A stretch of DNA of 64,000 bases from Pseudoselenomonas ruminantium. GTDB taxonomy: Bacteria > Bacillota > Negativicutes > Selenomonadales > Selenomonadaceae. Within the stretch, counting starts at the first letter, position 1. Each line of letters opens with the position of its first letter. Positions 9,151 to 18,278 of the stretch are shown in pieces. Where the stretch lies: contig SVBZ01000005.1 in assembly GCA_015058575.1 (NCBI GenBank), positions 119,960-183,959 on the forward strand, given 5' to 3'. Under the pieces are notes generated by a model. The model was not told the origin of the DNA and searched no databases. It saw only the letters and a program-made list of their open reading frames with translations. The position numbers and the translations under genes were made by a program.

Positions 9151-10365
9151 ATGATTCGTGTCTTGATTGCCGATGATTCGGCATTTATGCGGAAAGTCTT
9201 AGCAGACCTGTTCCAAAAGCAGCCAGATTTTGACGTGGTTGGGACGGCTATGAATGGTAAGGATGCAGTCAGCAAGGTGAAGCAGCTGCAGCCTGATTTG
9301 GTGACGATGGATGTCAATATGCCGGTCATGGATGGCATCAATGCGTTGGCCATCATCATGGAATCGTCGCCTGTGCCAGTCGTCATGCTGAGCAGTCTGA
9401 CACAGAAGGGAACGGATGCTACAATCCGGGCATTGAGCCTTGGCGCGGTAGATTTCATAAGCAAGGCTGGCGGTTCGATTTCGCGTATCGATGATATTGC
9501 TGAAGAAATCCTCACGAAATGCCGAAATGCCGCGAAGGCACATGTCCATCGGACGGTGGCAGTAACAAAACCGCGGCCGGCTGTAGCGCCAGCACAGACA
9601 ATACCAATTATGAAGCGGGGAGAGCTCCCGCACCGTCAAGGTATGAAATTGCCACAGATGACGGCAGGAGCGGTACCAGCAGCACCAGCAGCTGGCATAG
9701 GCAGCAAGCGGCATAATCCGCTGCTGCAGAGCCGCACCAGTGTGCCACCATCCATTGGACGGCCAACACCGATAGCCACTGGTGGTCCGGGGAGCAGCAA
9801 AAAGCTGGTGGTTATTGGTACATCAACGGGCGGGCCGCAAGCCTTGCAGAATGTCATCACGCGTCTGCCAGGGAATCTTCCCTGCGGGGTCGTGGTCGTT
9901 CAGCATATGCCCGCAGGATTTACGAAAGCATTGGCAGACCGTTTGAATTCCATCTCACAGGTGACCGTAAAGGAAGCCGAGGATGAAGAATCAATACGGG
10001 CTGGCCATGTATATATTGCACCAGGGGATTTCCATCTGCGTGTCAGGGACGACGGCGGGATACGCAAGATCAAGCTGAGTCAGGAAGCACGGGTGGGAAA
10101 TCATCGTCCGGCGGTTAACGTAATGTACGATTCGGTAGCCTCGATTGGCCAGAATCTCGTGGCTGTCATCATGACAGGCATGGGGGCAGATGGTTGTGAA
10201 GGTATGAAAAAGATAAAGGCTTCCGGTGGCTACAGTATTGCACAGGACGAATCTACATGTGTGGTCTATGGGATGCCAAAAGCAGTTGTGGATGCAGGAC
10301 TAGCTGATGAGATCCGGCCAGTTCAGGACATTGCCCAGGCCATCGTCGAGGCTGTAAAGAGATAG
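9151..10365 (+). CDS. cheB: Chemotaxis protein-glutamate methylesterase CheB
   Basis: REC domain plus CheB methylesterase domain (VIGTSTGGPQALQNVI, VVQHMPAGFT, MTGMGADGCEGM). Confidence 0.96.
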   Translation: MIRVLIADDSAFMRKVLADLFQKQPDFDVVGTAMNGKDAVSKVKQLQPDLVTMDVNMPVMDGINALAIIMESSPVPVVMLSSLTQKGTDATIRALSLGAVDFISKAGGSISRIDDIAEEILTKCRNAAKAHVHRTVAVTKPRPAVAPAQTIPIMKRGELPHRQGMKLPQMTAGAVPAAPAAGIGSKRHNPLLQSRTSVPPSIGRPTPIATGGPGSSKKLVVIGTSTGGPQALQNVITRLPGNLPCGVVVVQHMPAGFTKALADRLNSISQVTVKEAEDEESIRAGHVYIAPGDFHLRVRDDGGIRKIKLSQEARVGNHRPAVNVMYDSVASIGQNLVAVIMTGMGADGCEGMKKIKASGGYSIAQDESTCVVYGMPKAVVDAGLADEIRPVQDIAQAIVEAVKR

Positions 10366-10387
10366 AAAGGATATAGGGGGAATACAA

Positions 10388-12451
10388 ATGGAAACAAATC
10401 AGTATATGGACATGTTCTTGGATGAATCACATGAACATTTACAGTCTTTGAACGAAGGACTGCTGAGTTTGGAAGAGAATTCAGATGATGTGTCGGTCGT
10501 CAATGATATTTTCCGTAATGCGCATACACTCAAAGGTATGTCGGCAACCATGGGATACAATAAGATCGCTGAGCTGACGCATGAGATGGAGGATGTTCTT
10601 GACTTAATCCGTAAAGAACAGCTAAAGCTCGATGAGGATATTATCGATACGCTGTTCAAATGCCTGGATTCACTGGAGCAGATGATCAATAGTGTCGCCG
10701 ATGGCGAATCGGAGGATGTTGTTGATGTATCGGATCTCGTGGCAAAGCTCAGCTCGATTTCCAAGGGCGAACCGGCACCAGCAGCTGCATCAACGGCTGC
10801 GGCACCGGCTGCAGCTGCACCAGCAGCGGCTTCCACGGGGGGCATGCAGCTGACGGACATCGATCGTGATATGCTGCGCCAGGCCAAAGAGGGCGGCATG
10901 ATTGGTGTTCATGTTCAGATCACGCTCGCAGAGACCTGTCTGCTCAAATCGGCGCGTTCGTACATGGTAATGAATGCGCTTGATGAAATCGGTGATGTCG
11001 TGAAATCTGTACCGTCGGCTGAAGATCTTGAACAAGAGAAATTTGACCATACTTTCGATATCCTGGTGGTCACGGGGGCCGATAAGAAGGCTGTGGAGGA
11101 TTCGCTGAACAGCATCTCAGAAATCGACAAGATCCTTGTCGAGGTAGTCGACCCGGAGGCCCAAGCGGCAGCACCAGCTGCACCTGCACCGGCAGCTCCA
11201 GCAGCACCGGCCGCACCCGCTGTACCGGCAGCACCGGCGAAGAAGGCAGCTCCGGCGAAGAAAGCAGCTTCGGCGAAGTCCTCTGCACCGAAGAAAGCAC
11301 ACCAGAGCCAGTCTGTACGTGTCGATATCGATAAACTGGATACCTTGATGAACCTCATGGGTGAGTTGGTTATCAACAAAGTCCGCCTGGAGCAGATCGG
11401 CCAGACGCATCGTCTGTCGGAACTTACGGAGACGCTGGAGCAGATGGATCGTGTAACGACTGACCTGCAGAATATCGTCATGAAGGTCCGCATGGTTCCG
11501 GTCAGTGCGGTATTCAACCGTTTCCCGCGCATGGTACGCGATGTATCCAAGGAACTTAACAAGGAAATCAACTTGACCATCGAAGGTGAGGAGACAGAGC
11601 TTGACCGTACGGTTATCGATGAGATCGGCGATCCGATCATGCATCTGTTACGCAATTCTCTGGATCATGGTGTTGAGCATCCGGATGAGCGTGAGGCTAA
11701 GGGCAAACCGCGTACGGGTGAAGTCGGACTCATCGCCCGTCATGAGGGCAACAATGTCGTCATCATGGTTACGGATGATGGTGCTGGTATTGCGGCGGAT
11801 AAGATTCGCAAAAAAGCTGTTGAGAAGGGCATGATTTCGCAGGAGGATGCGGATAAGCTCGATGATGCAGATGCTGTACGCTTGATTTTCCTGCCAGGAT
11901 TCTCAACGGCAGAGCAAATCACGGATATTTCGGGCCGTGGCGTTGGTATGGACGTTGTCCGTAGCAAGATTGAATCCCTTTCTGGTCATGTCGATGTTGA
12001 GACGAAGATTGACGAAGGCTCGGTATTCAAGATCAAACTGCCGCTGACGCTGGCCATTATCCAGGCGATGCTCGTCAAGGTCCAGGAAGAGATGTATGCA
12101 ATTCCGCTCGGCTCGATTGACAGCACAATCAATATCCAGCCGGAGGATATCAAGACGGTAAGGAATAAGGAAGTCATTGTCCTGCGTGGTGAAATCATTC
12201 CGATTATCCGCATGGAAGAGACGCTGCAGGTACCGCACGTCAAGGATTCGGATGAGATTTTCGTAGTCGTTGTCCATGCTGGCGAGGCTAAAGCAGGTAT
12301 CGTTGTTGACAATCTGATTGGACAGCAGGAAATCGTCATCAAGACTCTGGGGAACCTGTTTGCAGGTCTCAAGATGTTCTCTGGTGCAACGGTTCTCGGC
12401 GATGGCCGTGTTGCCCTGATCCTGGATGTCGCTACGATGATGCAGCAGTAA
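10388..12451 (+). CDS. cheA: Chemotaxis histidine kinase CheA
   Basis: HPt domain (FRNAHTLKGMSATMGY), dimerisation, HATPase (LLRNSLDHGVE, GRGVGMDVV) and CheW-like domains; Ala/Pro/Lys-rich linkers. Confidence 0.97.
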   Translation: METNQYMDMFLDESHEHLQSLNEGLLSLEENSDDVSVVNDIFRNAHTLKGMSATMGYNKIAELTHEMEDVLDLIRKEQLKLDEDIIDTLFKCLDSLEQMINSVADGESEDVVDVSDLVAKLSSISKGEPAPAAASTAAAPAAAAPAAASTGGMQLTDIDRDMLRQAKEGGMIGVHVQITLAETCLLKSARSYMVMNALDEIGDVVKSVPSAEDLEQEKFDHTFDILVVTGADKKAVEDSLNSISEIDKILVEVVDPEAQAAAPAAPAPAAPAAPAAPAVPAAPAKKAAPAKKAASAKSSAPKKAHQSQSVRVDIDKLDTLMNLMGELVINKVRLEQIGQTHRLSELTETLEQMDRVTTDLQNIVMKVRMVPVSAVFNRFPRMVRDVSKELNKEINLTIEGEETELDRTVIDEIGDPIMHLLRNSLDHGVEHPDEREAKGKPRTGEVGLIARHEGNNVVIMVTDDGAGIAADKIRKKAVEKGMISQEDADKLDDADAVRLIFLPGFSTAEQITDISGRGVGMDVVRSKIESLSGHVDVETKIDEGSVFKIKLPLTLAIIQAMLVKVQEEMYAIPLGSIDSTINIQPEDIKTVRNKEVIVLRGEIIPIIRMEETLQVPHVKDSDEIFVVVVHAGEAKAGIVVDNLIGQQEIVIKTLGNLFAGLKMFSGATVLGDGRVALILDVATMMQQ

Positions 12452-12466
12452 GAGGAGGTAGCTGAG

Positions 12467-12934
12467 ATGGCAAATGAAGAGAACATGAATGAGATGGATG
12501 AAGGCAGACAGGTAGTTGCTTTCAAGCTTCGCGATGAGGAATATGGTGTCAGCATCCTGAATGTCCAGGAGATCCGCAATCTCACCGATATAACCCGCGT
12601 TCCTTTTTCCGCTGATTTCATCAAGGGTGTCATCAACCTGCGCGGTTCTGTACTGCCGGTCATTGACCTCAAGAAACGTCTGGGACTGGCGGAAACACCG
12701 TATACGGATGATACGCGTATTGTCACAGTGAATATTGACGATCTTCATGTCGGTATGCTTGTAGATGCGGTAACGGAAGTGCTTACGATCGACAGCAAGC
12801 CGGTGGATACCAAAAAGGCAATCAATGACAAGAGCGGTTCACGTTTCTTGAGCGGTATTGGCAATGTAGACGGCCGGCTGATTATCATGCTGAATCTTGA
12901 AGAGATTATCGGCAATGTTGGTGACGGAAAATAA
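12467..12934 (+). CDS. cheW: Chemotaxis adaptor CheW
   Basis: CheW domain (FKLRDEEYGVSILNVQEI, GVINLRGSVLPVIDL). Confidence 0.95.
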   Translation: MANEENMNEMDEGRQVVAFKLRDEEYGVSILNVQEIRNLTDITRVPFSADFIKGVINLRGSVLPVIDLKKRLGLAETPYTDDTRIVTVNIDDLHVGMLVDAVTEVLTIDSKPVDTKKAINDKSGSRFLSGIGNVDGRLIIMLNLEEIIGNVGDGK

Positions 12935-12999
12935 CTAGAGAGTATCAGTGAAGGGGAGGGCTATAGCCTGTCCCTTTCCTGTAGAAGAGAGGTCCAACT

Positions 13000-13614
13000 A
13001 TGACAGATGAATTGAATCTTTCCGCCAATCAGCTTGATGCCTTGCGGGAGATCGGCAACGTTGGTGCGGGCAACTCCGCTACAGCGCTGTCACAGGTCAT
13101 TAATCGCCGCATTGATATGAATGTACCGAAAGTGGCATTGGTTCCACTGGAGGCTGTACCGGATTTGGTTGGCGGTCCGGACGCCGTTGTCGTTGGTATA
13201 TTCTTGCGCGTTTATGGCAAAGCACCGAGCAATATCTTGTTCCTGTTGCCCCAAAAGAGTGCATTCTATCTGGTAGATACGCTTATGGGGAAGCCGCATG
13301 GTTCAACTACGAAGTTGGAGTTCATGGATGAGTCGGCACTGATGGAGATTGGCAATATCCTATCCGGTGCATACCTCAATGCATTCTTTACGTTTACGAA
13401 GATTACGATGCTGCCATCTATTCCAGCTCTGGCTATGGACATGGCAGGCGCAATCCTCAACGTCGTTTTGGCACAGCTTGGTCAGATGGGCGATCAGGCA
13501 CTCGTCATTGAGACAGAATTCCTTTCTGAGGATGATGGCATCAATGGCCAGTTTTTCCTGGTTCCTGATCCAGGCTCGTTGAATACAATTATTGACGCGG
13601 TAGGAGTTGAGTGA
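13000..13614 (+). CDS. cheC: Chemotaxis protein CheC (CheY-P phosphatase family)
   Basis: Duplicated CheC motifs: LDALREIGNVGAGNSATALSQ and MDESALMEIGNILSGAYLNAF. Confidence 0.93.
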   Translation: MTDELNLSANQLDALREIGNVGAGNSATALSQVINRRIDMNVPKVALVPLEAVPDLVGGPDAVVVGIFLRVYGKAPSNILFLLPQKSAFYLVDTLMGKPHGSTTKLEFMDESALMEIGNILSGAYLNAFFTFTKITMLPSIPALAMDMAGAILNVVLAQLGQMGDQALVIETEFLSEDDGINGQFFLVPDPGSLNTIIDAVGVE

Positions 13615-13615
13615 T

Positions 13616-14101
13616 ATGGCAGATCTTATCCGAGTCGGCATGGCAGACTACAAAGTAGGCCAGGCGCCGTCGACAATCATCAGCTATGGCCTCGGCTCCT
13701 GTATCGGCATTTCCCTGTACGATCCGCAGACAAAAGTGGGCGGACTCCTGCATATCATGCTGCCGGACAGCACGCAGGCCAGGCCAACCGATAATCCGGC
13801 AAAATTTGCTGACACTGGATTGCCGCTGATGCTGAAAGATGTCCTGGCATTAGGTGCATCACGGACGCGTCTGGTGGCTAAGATTGCTGGTGGTGCACAA
13901 ATGTTTGCTTTTGCCAATGCGACGGACATCATGCGCGTGGGAGCACGCAATGCAGAGGCGGCAAAGAAAATCCTGAAGGATTTGAATATCCGGTTAATTG
14001 CCGAGGATACGGGAGGCACATATGGCCGTACGGTTTCTATTGATATGGAGACTGGTGTATACAAAGTCAAGACCATAGACAAAGGTGAAAAGGAAATCTA
14101 A
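13616..14101 (+). CDS. cheD: Chemoreceptor glutamine deamidase CheD
   Basis: YGLGSCIGISLYDP, GGLLHIMLPDS, KIAGGAQMF, GGTYGRTV; start set at internal ATG 13616. Confidence 0.95.
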   Translation: MADLIRVGMADYKVGQAPSTIISYGLGSCIGISLYDPQTKVGGLLHIMLPDSTQARPTDNPAKFADTGLPLMLKDVLALGASRTRLVAKIAGGAQMFAFANATDIMRVGARNAEAAKKILKDLNIRLIAEDTGGTYGRTVSIDMETGVYKVKTIDKGEKEI

Positions 14102-14136
14102 GCAAGAAAATAATGCCGTTAGGAGGTGAAGCAGCG

Positions 14137-14517
14137 TTGTTCAAATTGGGAATGTCGTTGGTATTTGGTGTTATTTCGGCCTTGATTATCGTCCTGACAG
14201 GACTTAGCAGCGAGGCCAGACTGACAACGGTGCTGCTCCGCAGCCTGATTGGCTTTCTGCTGACTGGAGCGCTGGTTTGGCTGGTGACGCTTATCCTGGA
14301 GTCAAAGGACATCGTTGGTTTTGATAAGAATCTGGAGCTTATTGAAGAGCTTGAAAAAGAGGAACCTAAAAGTCCGGAAGAGTACGAGGCTGAGGATGCG
14401 GCAGCTGCTGAAGCTGAAACGCAGTCGACAGAAGAAGAACAAGAAGACGAGCCGGCGGAGTTTAAGCCGTTGGGCTCTGATGATCTCAGGCATATGGAGG
14501 CACCATCGCAGAATTGA
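14137..14517 (+). CDS. Uncharacterised small membrane protein (two TM segments plus long acidic tail)
   Basis: Strong SD AGGAGGTG before TTG 14137; between cheD and fliA. Not assigned to a family. Confidence 0.7.
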   Translation: MFKLGMSLVFGVISALIIVLTGLSSEARLTTVLLRSLIGFLLTGALVWLVTLILESKDIVGFDKNLELIEELEKEEPKSPEEYEAEDAAAAEAETQSTEEEQEDEPAEFKPLGSDDLRHMEAPSQN

Positions 14518-14554
14518 GGGTGCTTCCAGACAATGATGGAGGGAGGACGTTCCG

Positions 14555-15322
14555 TTGGATTCTGTGGGAATGAACCAGGATGAAAATTTGGCCGATGTCA
14601 CTTCCCTTTGGCATAGCTATCTGGAAAATAAGACTGTCGAGCTTCGCAATCAGCTGGCTGAGCATTATCTGCCTTTAGTCAAGCTGGTTGCGGGCAGATT
14701 GGCTATTAGTCTGCCCGCCCATGTAGATCGTGATGACCTGCTTTCGAGTGGTTTTTTCGGTCTGCTGGATGCGATTGACCGGTATGACATGGAGCGCAAG
14801 AATAAGTTCGAAACGTATGCGGGAGTACGGATCCGCGGTGCGATGCTTGACTATCTGCGCGCAAAAGACTGGCTTCCGGTTGCTATCAGGCAGAAAATAC
14901 GGCGCTATGAACAGACTGTTTATGAGCTGGAGACCCGGATGGGGCGGCCGGCAAATGATCATGAACTCGCTGAAGCATTAGGTTTGACTGAGAAGGAGCT
15001 TCATAACCTGGAAAGTCAGATCAGCGTGGCTACTGTGATTCCGCTGGATGATTATCTGCGGACTGATTCACCGGCCTCGGCAGAAGAGGGGCCGACTGAG
15101 CGTCTGGAAAAGGCAGAGCTCCGCAACACTCTGGCGGCAGCGATTGAGCGTTTGCCAGAGAAGGAAAAAAAGGTTGTAGCGCTTTATTACTATGAAGAAT
15201 TGACCTTGAAAGAAATCAGCTTGATCTTGAATTTATCCGAGGCGCGTATTTCGCAGCTGCATACAAAAGCAGTATTCAGGCTGCGCGGATATTTGGCACG
15301 GATGAAGGCAAGCTTGGTATAG
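14555..15322 (+). CDS. fliA: RNA polymerase sigma factor FliA/SigD/WhiG family
   Basis: Sigma-70 regions 2 to 4 (DRDDLLSSGFFGLLDAIDRYD, LTLKEISLILNLSEARISQLHTKAVFRLR); end of che block. Confidence 0.95.
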   Translation: MDSVGMNQDENLADVTSLWHSYLENKTVELRNQLAEHYLPLVKLVAGRLAISLPAHVDRDDLLSSGFFGLLDAIDRYDMERKNKFETYAGVRIRGAMLDYLRAKDWLPVAIRQKIRRYEQTVYELETRMGRPANDHELAEALGLTEKELHNLESQISVATVIPLDDYLRTDSPASAEEGPTERLEKAELRNTLAAAIERLPEKEKKVVALYYYEELTLKEISLILNLSEARISQLHTKAVFRLRGYLARMKASLV

Positions 15323-15349
15323 CAAATTCAGCCTTAGGGGGGACGTATC

Positions 15350-17020
15350 ATGGATGACCAGACATTACGCCCGGCGGTAGGCAGCAAAGAAGCAGGCTAC
15401 CTGTTTGAATTTCGGGAAGATGGTGTCTATCTGACGATTTATCCCGATGCTGCTGACGGCCTTGCTTTTGAGTTGTCGGATATACGCCAGGTCCTGCATG
15501 ATCATGGCGTTGTCGACTACGATATCATAACGCTGTCGCAGATTCTGCGCGAAGCAGCTGGTGAACCGCGAAAATTGGCAGCGACATATGGATTGCCGGA
15601 GGAAGAGTCCGATGAGCTGCAGAGTCCGCAGGATCAGCAGGAGCAGCCAGTTGAAGAAGAGCAGAAGCCGGCTGGGATCATCGTCGATATCAGTCATGAT
15701 AAAATGACTGCAACGATTCGTTATGATACGAACGTGGGGAGAATGCTGCCATCTTATGAGGATGTCCAGCAGGCGTTGACTGATACTGGCGTTGTGTTCG
15801 GTATCGATACGGATGCAATCCGCAAGGGGATAGAAAGCCTATCGCCATTTGTGGCTGCGATGGGGCAGGCCCCAAAACATGGGGAGAATGCCCGGATTGA
15901 GCGTCATTTTGATTTAGGAATCAAAGGGCGTCCAAAGGTTGACGCGTACGATCGTGTTGATTTCAAGAATATGAACTTGTTCGTACTGGCAAAGAAGGGC
16001 GATCTGTTAGCAGTCCGTATCCCGCAGACACAGGGAGAGCCAGGACGGGATGTATATGGCAGAGAGATCAATGCCCGCAATGGTAAGCCTATCCCCATGC
16101 CACAGGGAAACAACACCGAGATTACAGGTGATAATGAGCTCATTGCTTTAATTGATGGGCAGATTGTCGATACGGGCAAAAAGATTTCCATCGATCCGCA
16201 CTTGCTCATACAAGGCGGTGTAGGCGTTGGTACTGGCAATATTGATTTCATTGGCAGTGTTGAAGTCAAGGGCAATGTTGAGGCAGGTTTCACTGTCAAG
16301 GCTACAGGCGATATCCAGATTGGTGGTATGGTCAGTGGCGGCAATGTCGAGGGCCGGAATGTCTTTGTCAATGGCGGTGTAAACGGTATGAACCGTGGTA
16401 AGATCCGGGCAGAGGAAGATGTGCATGCAGCGTTTGCTGAAAATGCAGAAATCGAGGCTGGCCGTGATATCTATATCCGTGATGTATCGCTTCATTCAGC
16501 GCTTACAGCAGGCAAGCGTATCTATATGGAAGAGAAGCGGGGCATGCTTACGGGAGGTAGATGTGCTGCTGGTGAGGAGATTCGCTGTAAGATTGTAGGC
16601 AATCTGGCGTCGGTAGTTACGCGGTTATCGGTTGGTGTCAATCCGCAGCTGGAAAAGAAATACCGAGAGCTATGCCGCGAGTATAAAGAGTCGAAGGAGC
16701 GTCTAAGACAAATCAATCAGATGCTTAATACGCTTAGCAAGATTGATATCAGCCGTCTGCCACAGGAACGTATCAACCAAATCAATGCCTTGACGCGTTC
16801 GCAGTTTCCGTTGGCTGGCAAGATCAAACGGGATGAACAGGAGATACAGGCGCTCGGAGAAGAGCTTTCGCAGATGCAAAATGGCAAGATTCGCGTAAGT
16901 GACACGATTTATCCCGGGGTCAAGATCTCCATAAATTCGGTCATCATGAATGTACAGTCGGAAATCAAGCGTACGACGCTGACCGTCAAAGATGAACGGG
17001 TGGACATTGGTCCATACTGA
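15350..17020 (+). CDS. DUF342/FapA family protein
   Basis: RPKVDAYDRVDFKNMNLFVLAKKGDLLAVRIPQTQGEPGRDVYGREI and polymer-forming beta-helix like repeats. Confidence 0.88.
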   Translation: MDDQTLRPAVGSKEAGYLFEFREDGVYLTIYPDAADGLAFELSDIRQVLHDHGVVDYDIITLSQILREAAGEPRKLAATYGLPEEESDELQSPQDQQEQPVEEEQKPAGIIVDISHDKMTATIRYDTNVGRMLPSYEDVQQALTDTGVVFGIDTDAIRKGIESLSPFVAAMGQAPKHGENARIERHFDLGIKGRPKVDAYDRVDFKNMNLFVLAKKGDLLAVRIPQTQGEPGRDVYGREINARNGKPIPMPQGNNTEITGDNELIALIDGQIVDTGKKISIDPHLLIQGGVGVGTGNIDFIGSVEVKGNVEAGFTVKATGDIQIGGMVSGGNVEGRNVFVNGGVNGMNRGKIRAEEDVHAAFAENAEIEAGRDIYIRDVSLHSALTAGKRIYMEEKRGMLTGGRCAAGEEIRCKIVGNLASVVTRLSVGVNPQLEKKYRELCREYKESKERLRQINQMLNTLSKIDISRLPQERINQINALTRSQFPLAGKIKRDEQEIQALGEELSQMQNGKIRVSDTIYPGVKISINSVIMNVQSEIKRTTLTVKDERVDIGPY

Positions 17021-17042
17021 TTGAAGAAAGTGAGGGAATCCG

Positions 17043-17381
17043 ATGGATGTCACGCCGATGAGTTTGCAAATGATGGTTCCACGGGCGGCTGATGCGACAC
17101 AGGTTCAGCATAATCTGAATCAGGCGAATGCCATGCAGTCGGATTTTCAAGCCGTAAAACAGAAAGAAGAAGATAAGCTGAAACAGGAACAGGTCCGCGA
17201 AAAGGATGAACTGGAGGATGGCCGCATCAAGGACGATCCAGATCGTCAGCGAAAGCAGGGGGGAAGCAGTGGTTCACGCCGGCGGTATTTGGCAGCGGCT
17301 GAGCAATCTGAGCCAGAGCAAGAACCTGAGCGTTTTGCACAGGATCCATCGCGTGGGCATCTTCTGGATATCAGCCTATAG
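17043..17381 (+). CDS. Uncharacterised highly charged protein in fla/che operon
   Basis: ORF with charged coiled-coil-like centre and C-terminal GHLLDISL; positioned between fapA-like and swrB-like genes. Confidence 0.6.
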   Translation: MDVTPMSLQMMVPRAADATQVQHNLNQANAMQSDFQAVKQKEEDKLKQEQVREKDELEDGRIKDDPDRQRKQGGSSGSRRRYLAAAEQSEPEQEPERFAQDPSRGHLLDISL

Positions 17382-17386
17382 GAGGC

Positions 17387-18226
17387 ATGTGGCAGTCAGT
17401 TATGGTCTTGACATTAGGTTTACTTATTATTGTAGGGTTCATACTCGTTATGGGGGCGCGTTGGCTTTCCAATCGTCAGCAGCAGCAGATTGACAGCGAG
17501 GTACTTCGGCAGTCGACAGATCAGCTAAAGGCTGAGCTTGAGCGTTCGGCTGATGCTGTTATCAGTCGGATGGGCAGCCATATCAAACATCTGGAACGAT
17601 TGTTGGAAGAGGCGGATGAACGCAATCACAAATTAGAGGCTCAGCTGGATGAAGCCAGAAAAGCAGGGCTTGATCTTGAGCAGCAGTTGCGGCAGCTGGC
17701 TGCCGATACGCAGACAGCACGCCGTGTGGCGGATGAGTTGTCTGCACGCTGGCAGTCTGTTCCATCGGTGATGACGCCACCGCCGGTCATGTCTGCGGCG
17801 CCGGTGTCCCGTGTGGCAATGCCTGCGCAATCGCAACCAGCTGCTGCACGGGAACCGGAGCGCGTGGATGCTCAGGATTTTGCGCAGGTACTGCAGCAGT
17901 CGATGGAGCGGGATGGAGTGGCGCCGGCATCCCGGGTGGAGACACCGCCTGTGAGTGCCCAGCAGGCAGCAGGGCTTGCCGAGGCTATGAGCAACCGTTC
18001 TGCCCAGGCTGTGGATGAGGTGTTGGCTGAAGAGGATGCAGAACAGAACGTTGATACGCCTGCAGTTGCCGATGAGGGGCTGAATATTTCTCCGAATGCT
18101 GCTAAGGCAAGAGCATTGCTGCTCAGTGGTTACAGTGTGGAGGAAACGGCTCGCGAGACAGGCATGGGCAAAGGAGCCATTGAGCTTTTACGTGAGATGA
18201 ATCGTCGCGAATTGGAAAATAAATAA
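17387..18226 (+). CDS. SwrB/DUF6115-like protein: N-terminal TM, coiled coil, C-terminal HTH-like motif
   Basis: TM segment at N-terminus, long coiled coil, C-terminal ALLLSGYSVEETARETGMGKGAIELLREM; last gene of fla/che operon after fliA, the SwrB position in Bacillus. Confidence 0.65.
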   Translation: MWQSVMVLTLGLLIIVGFILVMGARWLSNRQQQQIDSEVLRQSTDQLKAELERSADAVISRMGSHIKHLERLLEEADERNHKLEAQLDEARKAGLDLEQQLRQLAADTQTARRVADELSARWQSVPSVMTPPPVMSAAPVSRVAMPAQSQPAAAREPERVDAQDFAQVLQQSMERDGVAPASRVETPPVSAQQAAGLAEAMSNRSAQAVDEVLAEEDAEQNVDTPAVADEGLNISPNAAKARALLLSGYSVEETARETGMGKGAIELLREMNRRELENK

Positions 18227-18267
18227 AAGAGTCGCGTGATGTTGCTAAGATGTCACGCGACTCTTTT
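18225..18267. terminator. Bidirectional intrinsic terminator between convergent swrB-like gene and trpD
   Basis: Perfect 15-bp inverted repeat AAAAGAGTCGCGTGA...TCACGCGACTCTTTT. Confidence 0.92.
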
Positions 18268-18278
18268 ATTGGGAACAA

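Noticed and set aside
10780-11310. Repetitive GCA/GCT/CCG DNA considered as a repeat array or CRISPR
   Set aside because: It is in-frame coding for Ala/Pro/Lys linkers of CheA, with no unique spacers or palindromic repeats.
11903-12748. Minus-strand ORFs opposite cheA/cheW (281 and 246 aa)
   Set aside because: Antisense to cheA and cheW; no independent coding evidence.
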